NCBI RefSeq assembly: GCF_014643255.1
Contig: NZ_BMJI01000001.1
Coordinates: 186,001 to 250,000 of the forward strand
Length of the DNA stretch: 64,000 nt
Reading direction: 5' to 3'
Source: Tersicoccus solisilvae
Lineage (GTDB): Bacteria > Actinomycetota > Actinomycetes > Actinomycetales > Micrococcaceae
The translations under genes were made by a program, and so were the position numbers. The first letter of the stretch is position 1. Every line of letters starts with the position of its first letter. Shown here in pieces: positions 57,461 to 64,000 of this stretch. A model generated the notes under the pieces. It searched no databases. It was not told the DNA's origin and saw only the letters and a program-made list of their open reading frames with translations.

Positions 57461-58231
57461 ATGCGGGCCCACGGGACGACCCCCGAGCCGGAGGAGGTGC
57501 TCGCCGGCGGCAACATGGGGCCGGTGAGCCGGCGGGGCGACGTCGTGCTCCGCACCGCCGGTGCGTGGACGCCCGCGGTGCACCGGCTGCTCGCGCACTG
57601 CCGCGCCCACGGCATGGACGGCGTCCCCGAACCACGCGGCGTCGAGCCCGGAGTCGGGGAGTCGGCGGAGCGAGAGGTCCTCGAGTACCTCGACGGCGAG
57701 GTGCCCGCCTATCCGATGCCCGGGTGGGTCTGGAGGGCCGCCGCCCTCGACTCGGCCGTCGACCTCCTGCGTCGCTTCCATGCCGCGTCCGCGACCGCCG
57801 ACCGCACGGGGCCGTGGCGATCGCCCGGGCGCGAACCCGTCGAGGTGGTCTGCCACAACGACGCCGCCCCGTACAACATGGTCTTCCGCGACGGTACGGC
57901 GGTCGGTCTGATCGACCTCGACTTCGCCTCGCCCGGCCCTCGGATCTGGGACCTCGCCTACCTCGCGTACCGGATCGTGCCATTGGGCACCGACCGCGCC
58001 GACGGCTTCACCGACGCGCAGCGGGATGACCGGCTCGACCGGCTGCTCGACCGCTACGGTGACCGCGGCGTCCGGTACGACCGCGCGGACCTGTTCACCG
58101 CCGTGGCCGACCGGCTCGAGGAGCTTGCCGTGTTCTCCGCCGCGAAGGCGGTCGAGCTGGGCAGGCCCGAGCTGGCCGAGCACGCCCGCGGGTACGAGCG
58201 CGACGCGGCGTACGCTCGGACGCGGCGCTGA
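57461..58231 (+). CDS. Aminoglycoside-phosphotransferase-like kinase
   Basis: This 256-residue kinase-like protein has the APH catalytic loop EVVCHNDAAPYNMVF (the HxDxxxxN pattern) and the metal loop VGLIDLDFASPGPRIWDLAY. The N-lobe is short, beginning VLAGGNMGPVSRRGDVVLR. Members phosphorylate aminoglycosides, choline, homoserine or other small molecules; drug resistance cannot be inferred. It begins immediately after the Rossmann protein's stop. Confidence 0.85.
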   Translation: MRAHGTTPEPEEVLAGGNMGPVSRRGDVVLRTAGAWTPAVHRLLAHCRAHGMDGVPEPRGVEPGVGESAEREVLEYLDGEVPAYPMPGWVWRAAALDSAVDLLRRFHAASATADRTGPWRSPGREPVEVVCHNDAAPYNMVFRDGTAVGLIDLDFASPGPRIWDLAYLAYRIVPLGTDRADGFTDAQRDDRLDRLLDRYGDRGVRYDRADLFTAVADRLEELAVFSAAKAVELGRPELAEHARGYERDAAYARTRR

Positions 58232-58253
58232 CGATGCGCACGAAGGGGCGGAC

Positions 58254-58634
58254 ATGGGAGAGAACGAGGACCCGGTAACGCGGCAGCAGGTCATCCCGGT
58301 CCTGCGTGTCTTCGACCACGCGCTGGCCCGCGCCTTCTACGTCGACTTCCTCGGTTTCACCTGGCGGTGGCAGCACCAGTTCGAGCCCGGCCTGCCGATC
58401 TACGCCGAAGTGGCGCGGGACGGCAGTGTGCTGCATCTCTCGGAGCATCACGGCGACGCGACCCCCGGCGCCGGCGTCCTCATCGTCGTCGCCGATGTCC
58501 GCGCCTACCAGCGCGTGCTGCTCGCGCAGCACCATCGCCATGCGCGGCCGGGTGTCACGGACGAGCCGTGGGGATCGACGATGACGATCACGGATCCCTT
58601 CGGCAACAACCTCACCTTCTGGCAGCGCGACTGA
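58254..58634 (+). CDS. VOC-superfamily protein, bleomycin-resistance-like
   Basis: This 126-residue protein begins with QQVIPVLRVFDHALARAFYV and contains VLHLSEHHGDATPGAGVLIV and WGSTMTITDPFGNNLTFW, which are glyoxalase/bleomycin-binding-protein signatures. Such proteins bind drugs as dimers or act as dioxygenases and isomerases. ATG at 58254 has AAGGGGCGG before it. It shares direction with the kinase-like gene, 22 bp after it. Confidence 0.85.
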   Translation: MGENEDPVTRQQVIPVLRVFDHALARAFYVDFLGFTWRWQHQFEPGLPIYAEVARDGSVLHLSEHHGDATPGAGVLIVVADVRAYQRVLLAQHHRHARPGVTDEPWGSTMTITDPFGNNLTFWQRD

Positions 58635-58680
58635 CGCCGCCGAACCCGTCGAGGGGCGTCGGCGGCGATCACCGGCCCCG

Positions 58681-59415
58681 CTATGCCGTCGCCCGGGTGG
58701 TCCGCACGGGGGTGGGGTCCGACGTCCCTTCCGGGCCGTACAGTCGGGCGATGTCCGGGGAATCCAGCCACCCCGCGTAGGTGCCCTGCCGCGGCCAGCC
58801 CTCCGGAGAGTCCTGCCACTCCTCCTGCCGGCCCCACGGCAGCAGGTCGATCAGCGGGAACGTGTGGGAGAGCTGCTCCGTGCCGCGGCCGTCCGTGTGC
58901 CAGGTGCGGTAGACGGTGTCGCCGTCGCGCAGGAACACGTTGACCGCGAAGCCCTCGCCGGGGCCGGCACCCATGTCGGCGCCGAACGGGCTGTCCGCCG
59001 TCGAATACCACGTCATCCGGTTGCCGACCGTGTCCCGATAGGCGAGGGCCTCGTCGATCGGGCCCTGGGTGACGACGACGAACCGCGCGTCGTAGGCGTC
59101 GAGGAAGTCCAGCCGAGTGAACTGCGACGTGAAGCCGGTGCACCCCCCGCACTGCCACTGTTCTCCGGGGAACCACATGTGGTGGTAGGTGATCAGCTGG
59201 GATCGGCCGTCGAAGACCTCTGCGAACCGCACCGGTCCGTCCTCGCCGACGAGGGTGTACTCGGGCAGCTCCACCATCGGCAGCCGCCGGCGCTGCGCGG
59301 CGATGGCGTCGAGCTCGCGGGTGGCGGCCTTCTCGCGCACGCGCAGGTCGGCCAGGTGCCGCCGCCAGGTGTCCTGATCGACCACGGGGGGCAGGGCGGT
59401 GGGGGTGGCGTTCAT
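58681..59415 (-). CDS. DUF899 family thioredoxin-like protein
   Basis: This 244-residue protein has the DUF899 core TYHHMWFPGEQWQCGGCTGF followed by FLDAYDARFVVVTQGPIDE. The Cys pair CGGC resembles a thioredoxin-fold site, but catalytic activity is not established. The frame continues upstream; ATG at 59415 (MNATPTALPPV) is chosen because GGAGACGG-type sequence precedes it. It is divergent from the alcohol dehydrogenase gene, with an 80-bp shared promoter region. Confidence 0.85.
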   Translation of the reverse strand: MNATPTALPPVVDQDTWRRHLADLRVREKAATRELDAIAAQRRRLPMVELPEYTLVGEDGPVRFAEVFDGRSQLITYHHMWFPGEQWQCGGCTGFTSQFTRLDFLDAYDARFVVVTQGPIDEALAYRDTVGNRMTWYSTADSPFGADMGAGPGEGFAVNVFLRDGDTVYRTWHTDGRGTEQLSHTFPLIDLLPWGRQEEWQDSPEGWPRQGTYAGWLDSPDIARLYGPEGTSDPTPVRTTRATA

Positions 59416-59495
59416 GTCCGTCTCCTCGGCGAGCGGGGCGCTGCCCCTATGTGGACGCTGTACACATACGGTCGCACAGCCGGGCGGGAGGAGCA

Positions 59496-60530
59496 ATGGG
59501 TAGCATCGCGCCCATGACGACGATGACGATCGCCCGCGTCCCGGCGGCCAACGCCCCCTTCGAGATCACCGAGGTGGAGATCCCCGAACCCGGCCCCGGG
59601 CAGGTGCGGGTCCGCGTGCGCGCATGCGGGGTGTGCCATTCGGACTCCCTCACCGTGGCGGGCGCCATGGGCAACGACTTCCCGCGGGCGCCGGGGCACG
59701 AGGTGGCCGGTGAGATCGATGCGCTCGGGGAGGGCGTGACCGCGTGGCGCGCCGGTCAGCGGGTGGGTGTCGGCTGGTTCGGCGGCTGCGACTTCACCTG
59801 CGATTCCTGCCGGCGCGGCGACTTCATCGCCTGCGAGAACGGCCTCGTCGCCGGCATCGCCTACGACGGCGGGTACGCCGACTACATGATCGCGCCGGCC
59901 GAGGCGCTGGTCGGCATCCCCGACGATCTCTCCGACGTCGACGCCGCCCCGCTGCTGTGCGCGGGGGTGACGACGTTCAACGCGCTCCGCACGTCGGTCG
60001 CCCGGCCCGGCGATCTGGTCGCCGTCCTCGGCGTCGGCGGCCTCGGGCACCTCGGCATCCAGTACGCCGTGAAGATGGGCTTCGAGACGGTCGCGATCGC
60101 CCGCGGCACCGAGAAGGAGCCGCTCGCCCGCGAACTCGGCGCCCACCACTACATCGACTCCACCAGCGCCGACGTCGCCGAGGAGCTCACCGGGCTCGGC
60201 GGCGCCTCGGTCGTGCTCGCCACCGTCACGGTGCCCGACGCGATGACCCCGGCGCTCGGCGGCCTGCGGCCGCGCGGCCAGCTCGTCGTCGTCGGCGCCT
60301 CCGCGGACCCGATGCAGGTGCCGCCCTTCGCGCTGATCCCCGGGTCCACCGCGATCCAGGGGCACGCCTCCGGCACGTCGAAGGACTCCGAGGACGCCCT
60401 CCGGTTCAGCGTCCTGACCGGTGTCCGCCCGACCATCGAGACCATGCCGCTGAAGGACGCCCAGGCCGCCTACGACAAGATGATGGCCGGCGACGCCCGG
60501 TTCCGGATGGTGCTCACCACGGGGGACTGA
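59496..60530 (+). CDS. Zinc-dependent alcohol dehydrogenase (MDR family)
   Basis: About 344 residues. The catalytic-zinc region is ACGVCHSDSLTVAG with APGHEVAGEID. The structural-zinc loop has four Cys in GCDFTCDSCRRGDFIACEN, and the cofactor site is LVAVLGVGGLGHLGIQYA. It oxidises or reduces alcohols and aldehydes with NAD(P). ATG at 59496 follows GGAGG by 4 nt; an in-frame ATG at 59514 is possible. Confidence 0.9.
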   Translation: MGSIAPMTTMTIARVPAANAPFEITEVEIPEPGPGQVRVRVRACGVCHSDSLTVAGAMGNDFPRAPGHEVAGEIDALGEGVTAWRAGQRVGVGWFGGCDFTCDSCRRGDFIACENGLVAGIAYDGGYADYMIAPAEALVGIPDDLSDVDAAPLLCAGVTTFNALRTSVARPGDLVAVLGVGGLGHLGIQYAVKMGFETVAIARGTEKEPLARELGAHHYIDSTSADVAEELTGLGGASVVLATVTVPDAMTPALGGLRPRGQLVVVGASADPMQVPPFALIPGSTAIQGHASGTSKDSEDALRFSVLTGVRPTIETMPLKDAQAAYDKMMAGDARFRMVLTTGD

Positions 60531-60535
60531 GCCGC

Positions 60536-61105
60536 TCAGGGCCGCGCGTAGGACGCGACGACGTGCCCCGTCGGCAGGCTGACGACGTCGGACGCCGCCC
60601 AGGACCGCGGCTCCGCGGCCGGGTCGGCGAACAGCGGGATGCCGGCCCCGAGAGTGATCGGATTGATCTTCAGGATCAGCTCGTCGATCTCGTCGGCGAG
60701 GGCGGCGGCCAGGCTGCCGCCCCCGCAGAGCCAGATGTCGCCGTCATCCGCGGCGCGGAGCCGGGTCACCGTGGTCACCGGGTCCCGGGTCACCTCGATC
60801 TCGTCCGGCACGTCCCGGCGCCGCCCGCGGCTGGCGACCACCTGGTGCAGGTGCTGGTAGGGCGAGGTCACGCCGACCGGCAGACCTACCGCGTAGGTGC
60901 TCCAGCCCATCAGCACGCTCGAGAACCTCCCGCGCGGAACGGGGAGGCGGAGGGCGGTGCGCACGTGGGTCGGAATGGTCTGCGGGAACCGCTCGACCAG
61001 GTGGTCGAGGTAGGCCGGCGGTGTGGGGAACGCCGAGAAGTCGCCGTGCGGATCCGCGATGAAGCCGTCGAGGCTGATCGCGACGAGGTAGACGAGGCGC
61101 GTCAT
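60536..61105 (-). CDS. Dihydrofolate-reductase-fold protein (RibD C-terminal-like)
   Basis: This 189-residue protein begins MTRLVYLVAISLDGFIADPH, contains WLCGGGSLAAALADEIDELI and ends with LGAGIPLFAD-type sequence, the pattern of YyaP/YwjB-like DHFR-fold proteins. Actual folate reduction is unlikely, and the natural substrate is unknown. Homology fixes the ATG at 61105. It faces the alcohol dehydrogenase gene across 5 bp. Confidence 0.85.
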   Translation of the reverse strand: MTRLVYLVAISLDGFIADPHGDFSAFPTPPAYLDHLVERFPQTIPTHVRTALRLPVPRGRFSSVLMGWSTYAVGLPVGVTSPYQHLHQVVASRGRRRDVPDEIEVTRDPVTTVTRLRAADDGDIWLCGGGSLAAALADEIDELILKINPITLGAGIPLFADPAAEPRSWAASDVVSLPTGHVVASYARP

Positions 61106-61160
61106 GACGCGACCGCGGGCGGTGGACCGGGGTTCATGCCGTATGCGGAATGTGCCATGG

Positions 61161-61808
61161 TCACCGGCCGAGACAGGTGCACACGCACGCGCGGTTGCCC
61201 TCGGCGTCGGCCAGGACGGTGAAGGCGGGAGCCGGCGAATCGTCCACGACGGTGCCGCCCGCCGCCACGGCGGCCGCGATCCGCTGGTCGGCCACATCGT
61301 GCGGCACCCACACGTCCAGATGGAACCGCTGCCGCGGTGTCTCGTGCGGCTCCGTGTGCTGGAACCACACCAGCGGTGCCTGACCGGTCGGGTCGACGAC
61401 GTCGTCCCCATCCACGTTCTTCGCGGCGCCGGTGAGCAGCGCGGCCCAGAACGGCCCGAGCGCGGCCACCTGCGCCGTGTCCAGACCCAGCTCCACCAGC
61501 GCGAGTTTCCGCGGGGTGGCCTCGACGCCGAGATCGGCGGCGATCGCGGTGATCCGCCGCGCCAGCTCGACGTCCCGGTCGGTGACGCCGCCGGCGTCGT
61601 GACTGAGCAGGGCGAACTCGACGGCCGCGTAGCGCAGCGTGATGTCCGGGTGATGGCCGGCGTCCTCGGCAGCCTGCGCCGCCGCGTCCACCAGGGCGAG
61701 GCCGGTGCGGAAGTCCCGGGTCCGGTAGCGGGCGTGCAGGCCTTGGGCGAGGCGGCGCCAGTCGGTCAGCGACGCATCGAGGATCTGGTCGACGGTGAGG
61801 GTCTCCAT
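61161..61808 (-). CDS. Fusion of pterin-4a-carbinolamine dehydratase-like and VOC domains
   Basis: The protein has 215 residues. Residues 1-95 form a PCD-like domain with AEDAGHHPDITLRYAAVEF and LSHDAGGVTDRDVELARRI, close to the dehydratase signature. Residues ~105-215 form a VOC domain (LGPFWAALLTGAA, HLDVWVPHDVADQRIAAAVA, FTVLADAEGNRACVC). PCD recycles tetrahydrobiopterin-type cofactors; VOC domains bind metals or small molecules. The fusion recurs in actinobacteria, but no joint function is known. Confidence 0.85.
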   Translation of the reverse strand: METLTVDQILDASLTDWRRLAQGLHARYRTRDFRTGLALVDAAAQAAEDAGHHPDITLRYAAVEFALLSHDAGGVTDRDVELARRITAIAADLGVEATPRKLALVELGLDTAQVAALGPFWAALLTGAAKNVDGDDVVDPTGQAPLVWFQHTEPHETPRQRFHLDVWVPHDVADQRIAAAVAAGGTVVDDSPAPAFTVLADAEGNRACVCTCLGR

Positions 61809-61975
61809 CTCGTCATGGTGGCAGGAATCCGCCCGAGCGGACAGAGCAAGCGGACGGACCCGGTCCGCGGTACGGCGCCGGGTGACTGAGCGGTTGCCGC
61901 CCGATGCGTGTTGTGGGGCTGGGCGACATCTGGCCGTCTGCCGGTGCCGGAGACCACGCGAAGCAGTGGAGGTGT

Positions 61976-63418
61976 TCAGCTGAGCAGACGGTACGGGCCG
62001 AAGCCCCACCCGACGGCGGTGCGGGACGTGAGCCGCCCGCCCGTCACGGGGTAGTAGTAGAGGCGCCCGTCCGCGGCGGCCCGTGCGAGCAGGCCCCGGC
62101 TTCCGGCCCCCCCGAACCCGTGGACGACCGAGACCGACGAGATCGTGGTCCATCCGCCGCCGAGCACCCGACGCGGCTCGTTGACGAAGCCGCCGGTTCC
62201 GTTGCCGCGGTAGAGCAGCATCACGCCGTCGGCGCGTTTGGCGATGAGATCCTGACGACCGTCACGGTCGACGTCGACCATGCTCGTCGTCATGGAGCCC
62301 CAGCCGCCGCCGATCCTGGTGCGCGCTCCCACCCGGTTGCCGACGTTCGGATAGAGGTACATGGTCCCGTCCGGTGCGCGAGCCACGATCGACGCCGCCC
62401 GCCCGTTCACCCACGGACCCGGCGTGATGGCGTAGCCGTTCCAGCCGCGGCCCAGCAGCACCTTCGGCCCGAGGCCGGGCGTCGCGCGACCCGGGTACAG
62501 GTACAGGGACCCGTCCGTGAACCGGGCGATGACGTCGAACCGGCCGTCACCGTTCCAGTCGACGACCGCCCCGCTCGTCATCGCACCCCAGCCGGTGCCG
62601 ACCGCGGCCCGCGGGCCGATCGTGCCGCGCCCGGTGCCCGGGTAGCTCCACAGCACGCCGGCCCGGTCGACCGCGCCCAGATCCGCGGCGGTGGCGAAGG
62701 CCGGTCGGGACGGCGTGCTGAAGTACTGCTCCATCGTGGGGATGCCCCGCTGGTGCATGTCGGTCGCGAGGGCGGGGCCCACGTACCGCAGGTGCCAGGG
62801 CTCCCAGGCGTAGCCGGTGACGGCGGTGTAGCCGTTGGGGTAGCGGACGATGAAGCCGTACCGCCACGCGTTGGCCGCCACCCACCGGCCGCCCGCGGTG
62901 TTCCCGAAGCAGCTGCCCAGCCCGCAACTGCCGTCGGCGTTCCCGACATCGACCGCCAGCCCGGTCTGGTGCTCGCTGTGCCCGGGCCGCGCCGAGATGA
63001 GTTCCGCCTGCGCGAGGCCGTACTGGTTGACGTAGCTCTGGAACAGCGCGGCCTGCTGGTCGTACGACCGGTACGCGCTCACCGTCGTGAGCGGGGCTCC
63101 GGCCGCCGCCGCCCCCGCGTAGAGCCGGGCGAGGGCCGACGAGGTCACCGACCGCATCAGGTAACCGTTCGGGCCCCACACCAGATCCGGCGGCACCCAG
63201 CGCAGCGGATTGAGCGGGCGCTGCTTGTTCACCAGCACCTGGACGTTGGCGGGGTCGCTGACCGGCGTCGCCGCCTGGGCCGCGGCGGGCCCGGCGACGA
63301 GCGTGGCGACGGCGACGGCGACCGTGACGACCGAGGACGCGATCCGGGTCCACACGTGCTGCCGGCGCGAGCGTTCGCGGCCGGACGGGGAACGGAGAAG
63401 GGGGTCGGTACCGAGCAT
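61976..63418 (-). CDS. Secreted VanY-type D,D-carboxypeptidase with C-terminal FG-GAP/VCBS-like repeats
   Basis: The protein has 480 residues. The signal peptide covers ~1-50 (SSVVTVAVAVATLVAG, cleavage after AQAA). The VanY/LAS peptidase domain at ~75-240 has VSAYRSYDQQAALF, GHSEHQTGLAVDV and EPWHLRYVGPAL, giving the His and Asp zinc ligands and the catalytic Glu region. The remainder contains repeated units with VVDWNGDGRFDVIA and DVDRDGRQDLIAK, likely calcium-binding FG-GAP/VCBS-type beta-propeller blades ending near the C-terminus. It trims peptidoglycan stem peptides outside the cell; the propeller may bind the wall. Confidence 0.88.
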   Translation of the reverse strand: MLGTDPLLRSPSGRERSRRQHVWTRIASSVVTVAVAVATLVAGPAAAQAATPVSDPANVQVLVNKQRPLNPLRWVPPDLVWGPNGYLMRSVTSSALARLYAGAAAAGAPLTTVSAYRSYDQQAALFQSYVNQYGLAQAELISARPGHSEHQTGLAVDVGNADGSCGLGSCFGNTAGGRWVAANAWRYGFIVRYPNGYTAVTGYAWEPWHLRYVGPALATDMHQRGIPTMEQYFSTPSRPAFATAADLGAVDRAGVLWSYPGTGRGTIGPRAAVGTGWGAMTSGAVVDWNGDGRFDVIARFTDGSLYLYPGRATPGLGPKVLLGRGWNGYAITPGPWVNGRAASIVARAPDGTMYLYPNVGNRVGARTRIGGGWGSMTTSMVDVDRDGRQDLIAKRADGVMLLYRGNGTGGFVNEPRRVLGGGWTTISSVSVVHGFGGAGSRGLLARAAADGRLYYYPVTGGRLTSRTAVGWGFGPYRLLS

Positions 63419-63614
63419 GGTGGCGCCTCGTCGTTCGCGATGGGGACGCCCGCTCAGGGAACGTCCAGCCCCCCGCCGTCAGACTACGGCGACGTGCCGG
63501 CACTGGCCAGAGCGGACCGATCAGGACCGACGCTGACCTGAGCCGGCGTGACCGGAACCCCGGGTGCTGCGATGATCGGGCGGAACGACGGGCGCACGTA
63601 TCGAGGGAGGCCGG

Positions 63615-63905
63615 ATGGAGGCACGATTCGACGCCGAGGTGTGGCACTGGCGCGGCCCCGCGCCGTATCACTTCGTCAGCCTGCCGCCCACGGCGGCGAC
63701 CGAGGTCCGCGACCTGGCTGCCGAGGTGACGTACGGCTGGGGGATGATTCCCGCCCGGGCGCGGATCGGCGGCACGACGTGGACGACCGCCATGTATGCC
63801 AAGAACGGCACGTACGCGCTGCCGGTGAAGGATGCCGTCCGCCGGGCCGAGGGGATCGACCTCGGCGACGTCGTGACCGTGTACCTGGACGTGCCGGGCA
63901 CCTGA
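63615..63905 (+). CDS. DUF1905 family protein
   Basis: This 96-residue protein begins MEARFDAEVWHWRGPAPYHF and has RIGGTTWTTAMYAKNGTYAL, which match DUF1905, a small beta-barrel-like domain often fused to YdeI. ATG has GAGGGAGG 6 nt upstream. Function is unknown. Convergent genes are not seen before the window ends. Confidence 0.82.
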   Translation: MEARFDAEVWHWRGPAPYHFVSLPPTAATEVRDLAAEVTYGWGMIPARARIGGTTWTTAMYAKNGTYALPVKDAVRRAEGIDLGDVVTVYLDVPGT

Positions 63906-64000
63906 CCCGCCCCCACCGCGCCCGCCCTCGGCTCCGGGGACGCGCTCCGGAGCTCGGTCCCGCCCGGACTCGTGGGACGATCGGACGATGGCCCACCCGA

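Noticed and set aside
63988-64000. ATG followed by four codons at the right edge, possibly the next gene
   Set aside because: Only 13 bases are visible, so no coding call can be supported.

Overview
The window is about 64 kb of very GC-rich DNA. It carries the replication-origin region of an actinomycete chromosome: dnaA, dnaN, gnd, recF, dciA, gyrB and gyrA in one direction, and rpmH, rnpA, yidD, yidC, jag, rsmG, parA and parB in the other. Support for Actinomycetota includes TTGTCCACA-type DnaA boxes, GTTTCACGTGAAAC parS sites, an IdeR/DtxR-type iron box, a DLW-39 family mini-protein between two tRNA genes, a DUF3566 protein after gyrA, and gnd between dnaN and recF. The gnd position and the cysteine-free S18 point away from mycobacteria and towards a Frankia/Geodermatophilus/Nakamurella-like group; this placement is inference.

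Layout. 1-6.5 kb: a partial MOSC protein, a beta-phosphoglucomutase-like HAD enzyme coupled to a GH65 disaccharide phosphorylase, a rhomboid protease, a cyclophilin and a one-TM protein. 6.5-8.4 kb: an AT-richer island with one gene, an ABC-type ATPase fused to a TOPRIM/DUF4435-like nuclease domain, resembling fused PARIS (AriA-AriB) anti-phage proteins. 8.4-8.7 kb: tRNA-Ala, DLW-39 and tRNA-Ile. 8.8-12.1 kb: the efeUOB iron-uptake operon behind an IdeR box. 12.2-24.2 kb: DUF3566, gyrA, gyrB, dciA, recF, gnd, dnaN, dnaA. Both spacers flanking dnaA carry DnaA boxes, and the probable oriC is at about 22.4-22.6 kb. 24.7-31.2 kb: rpmH to parB. 31.2-32.8 kb: a gene-free parS array. 32.8-39.1 kb: trxA, a MurJ-associated membrane protein, murJ, a Nudix hydrolase and a CCA-adding-type enzyme.

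39-47 kb: small ORFs, a GT87-like membrane glycosyltransferase, an MFS carrier, a two-gene ABC exporter, then rpsF-ssb-rpsR-rplI. 47-50.6 kb: an NTF2-like protein and dnaB, interrupted by a 379-residue homing-type intein. 50.7-52.5 kb: a lower-GC AlbA_2/Schlafen-like ATP-binding regulator with repeats around its start. 52.7-64 kb: accessory metabolism and signalling, comprising a CPBP protease, a two-component system, ACC deaminase, small oxidoreductases, a kinase-like phosphotransferase, VOC, DUF899, DHFR-like and PCD-VOC proteins, a secreted VanY-type peptidase and a DUF1905 protein.

The replication and segregation genes appear linked through shared DNA sites. Inverted DnaA-box pairs with a 2-3 nt spacer occur beside dnaA, inside parB and between two convergent genes 18 kb away. 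Seven perfect parS sites lie in or just after parB, one of them inside a 34-bp perfect palindrome that follows the parB stop. The best candidates for novelty are the fused ATPase-TOPRIM island gene, the dispersed DnaA-box dyads, the parS/palindrome arrangement and the AlbA_2 regulator with its start-site repeats.
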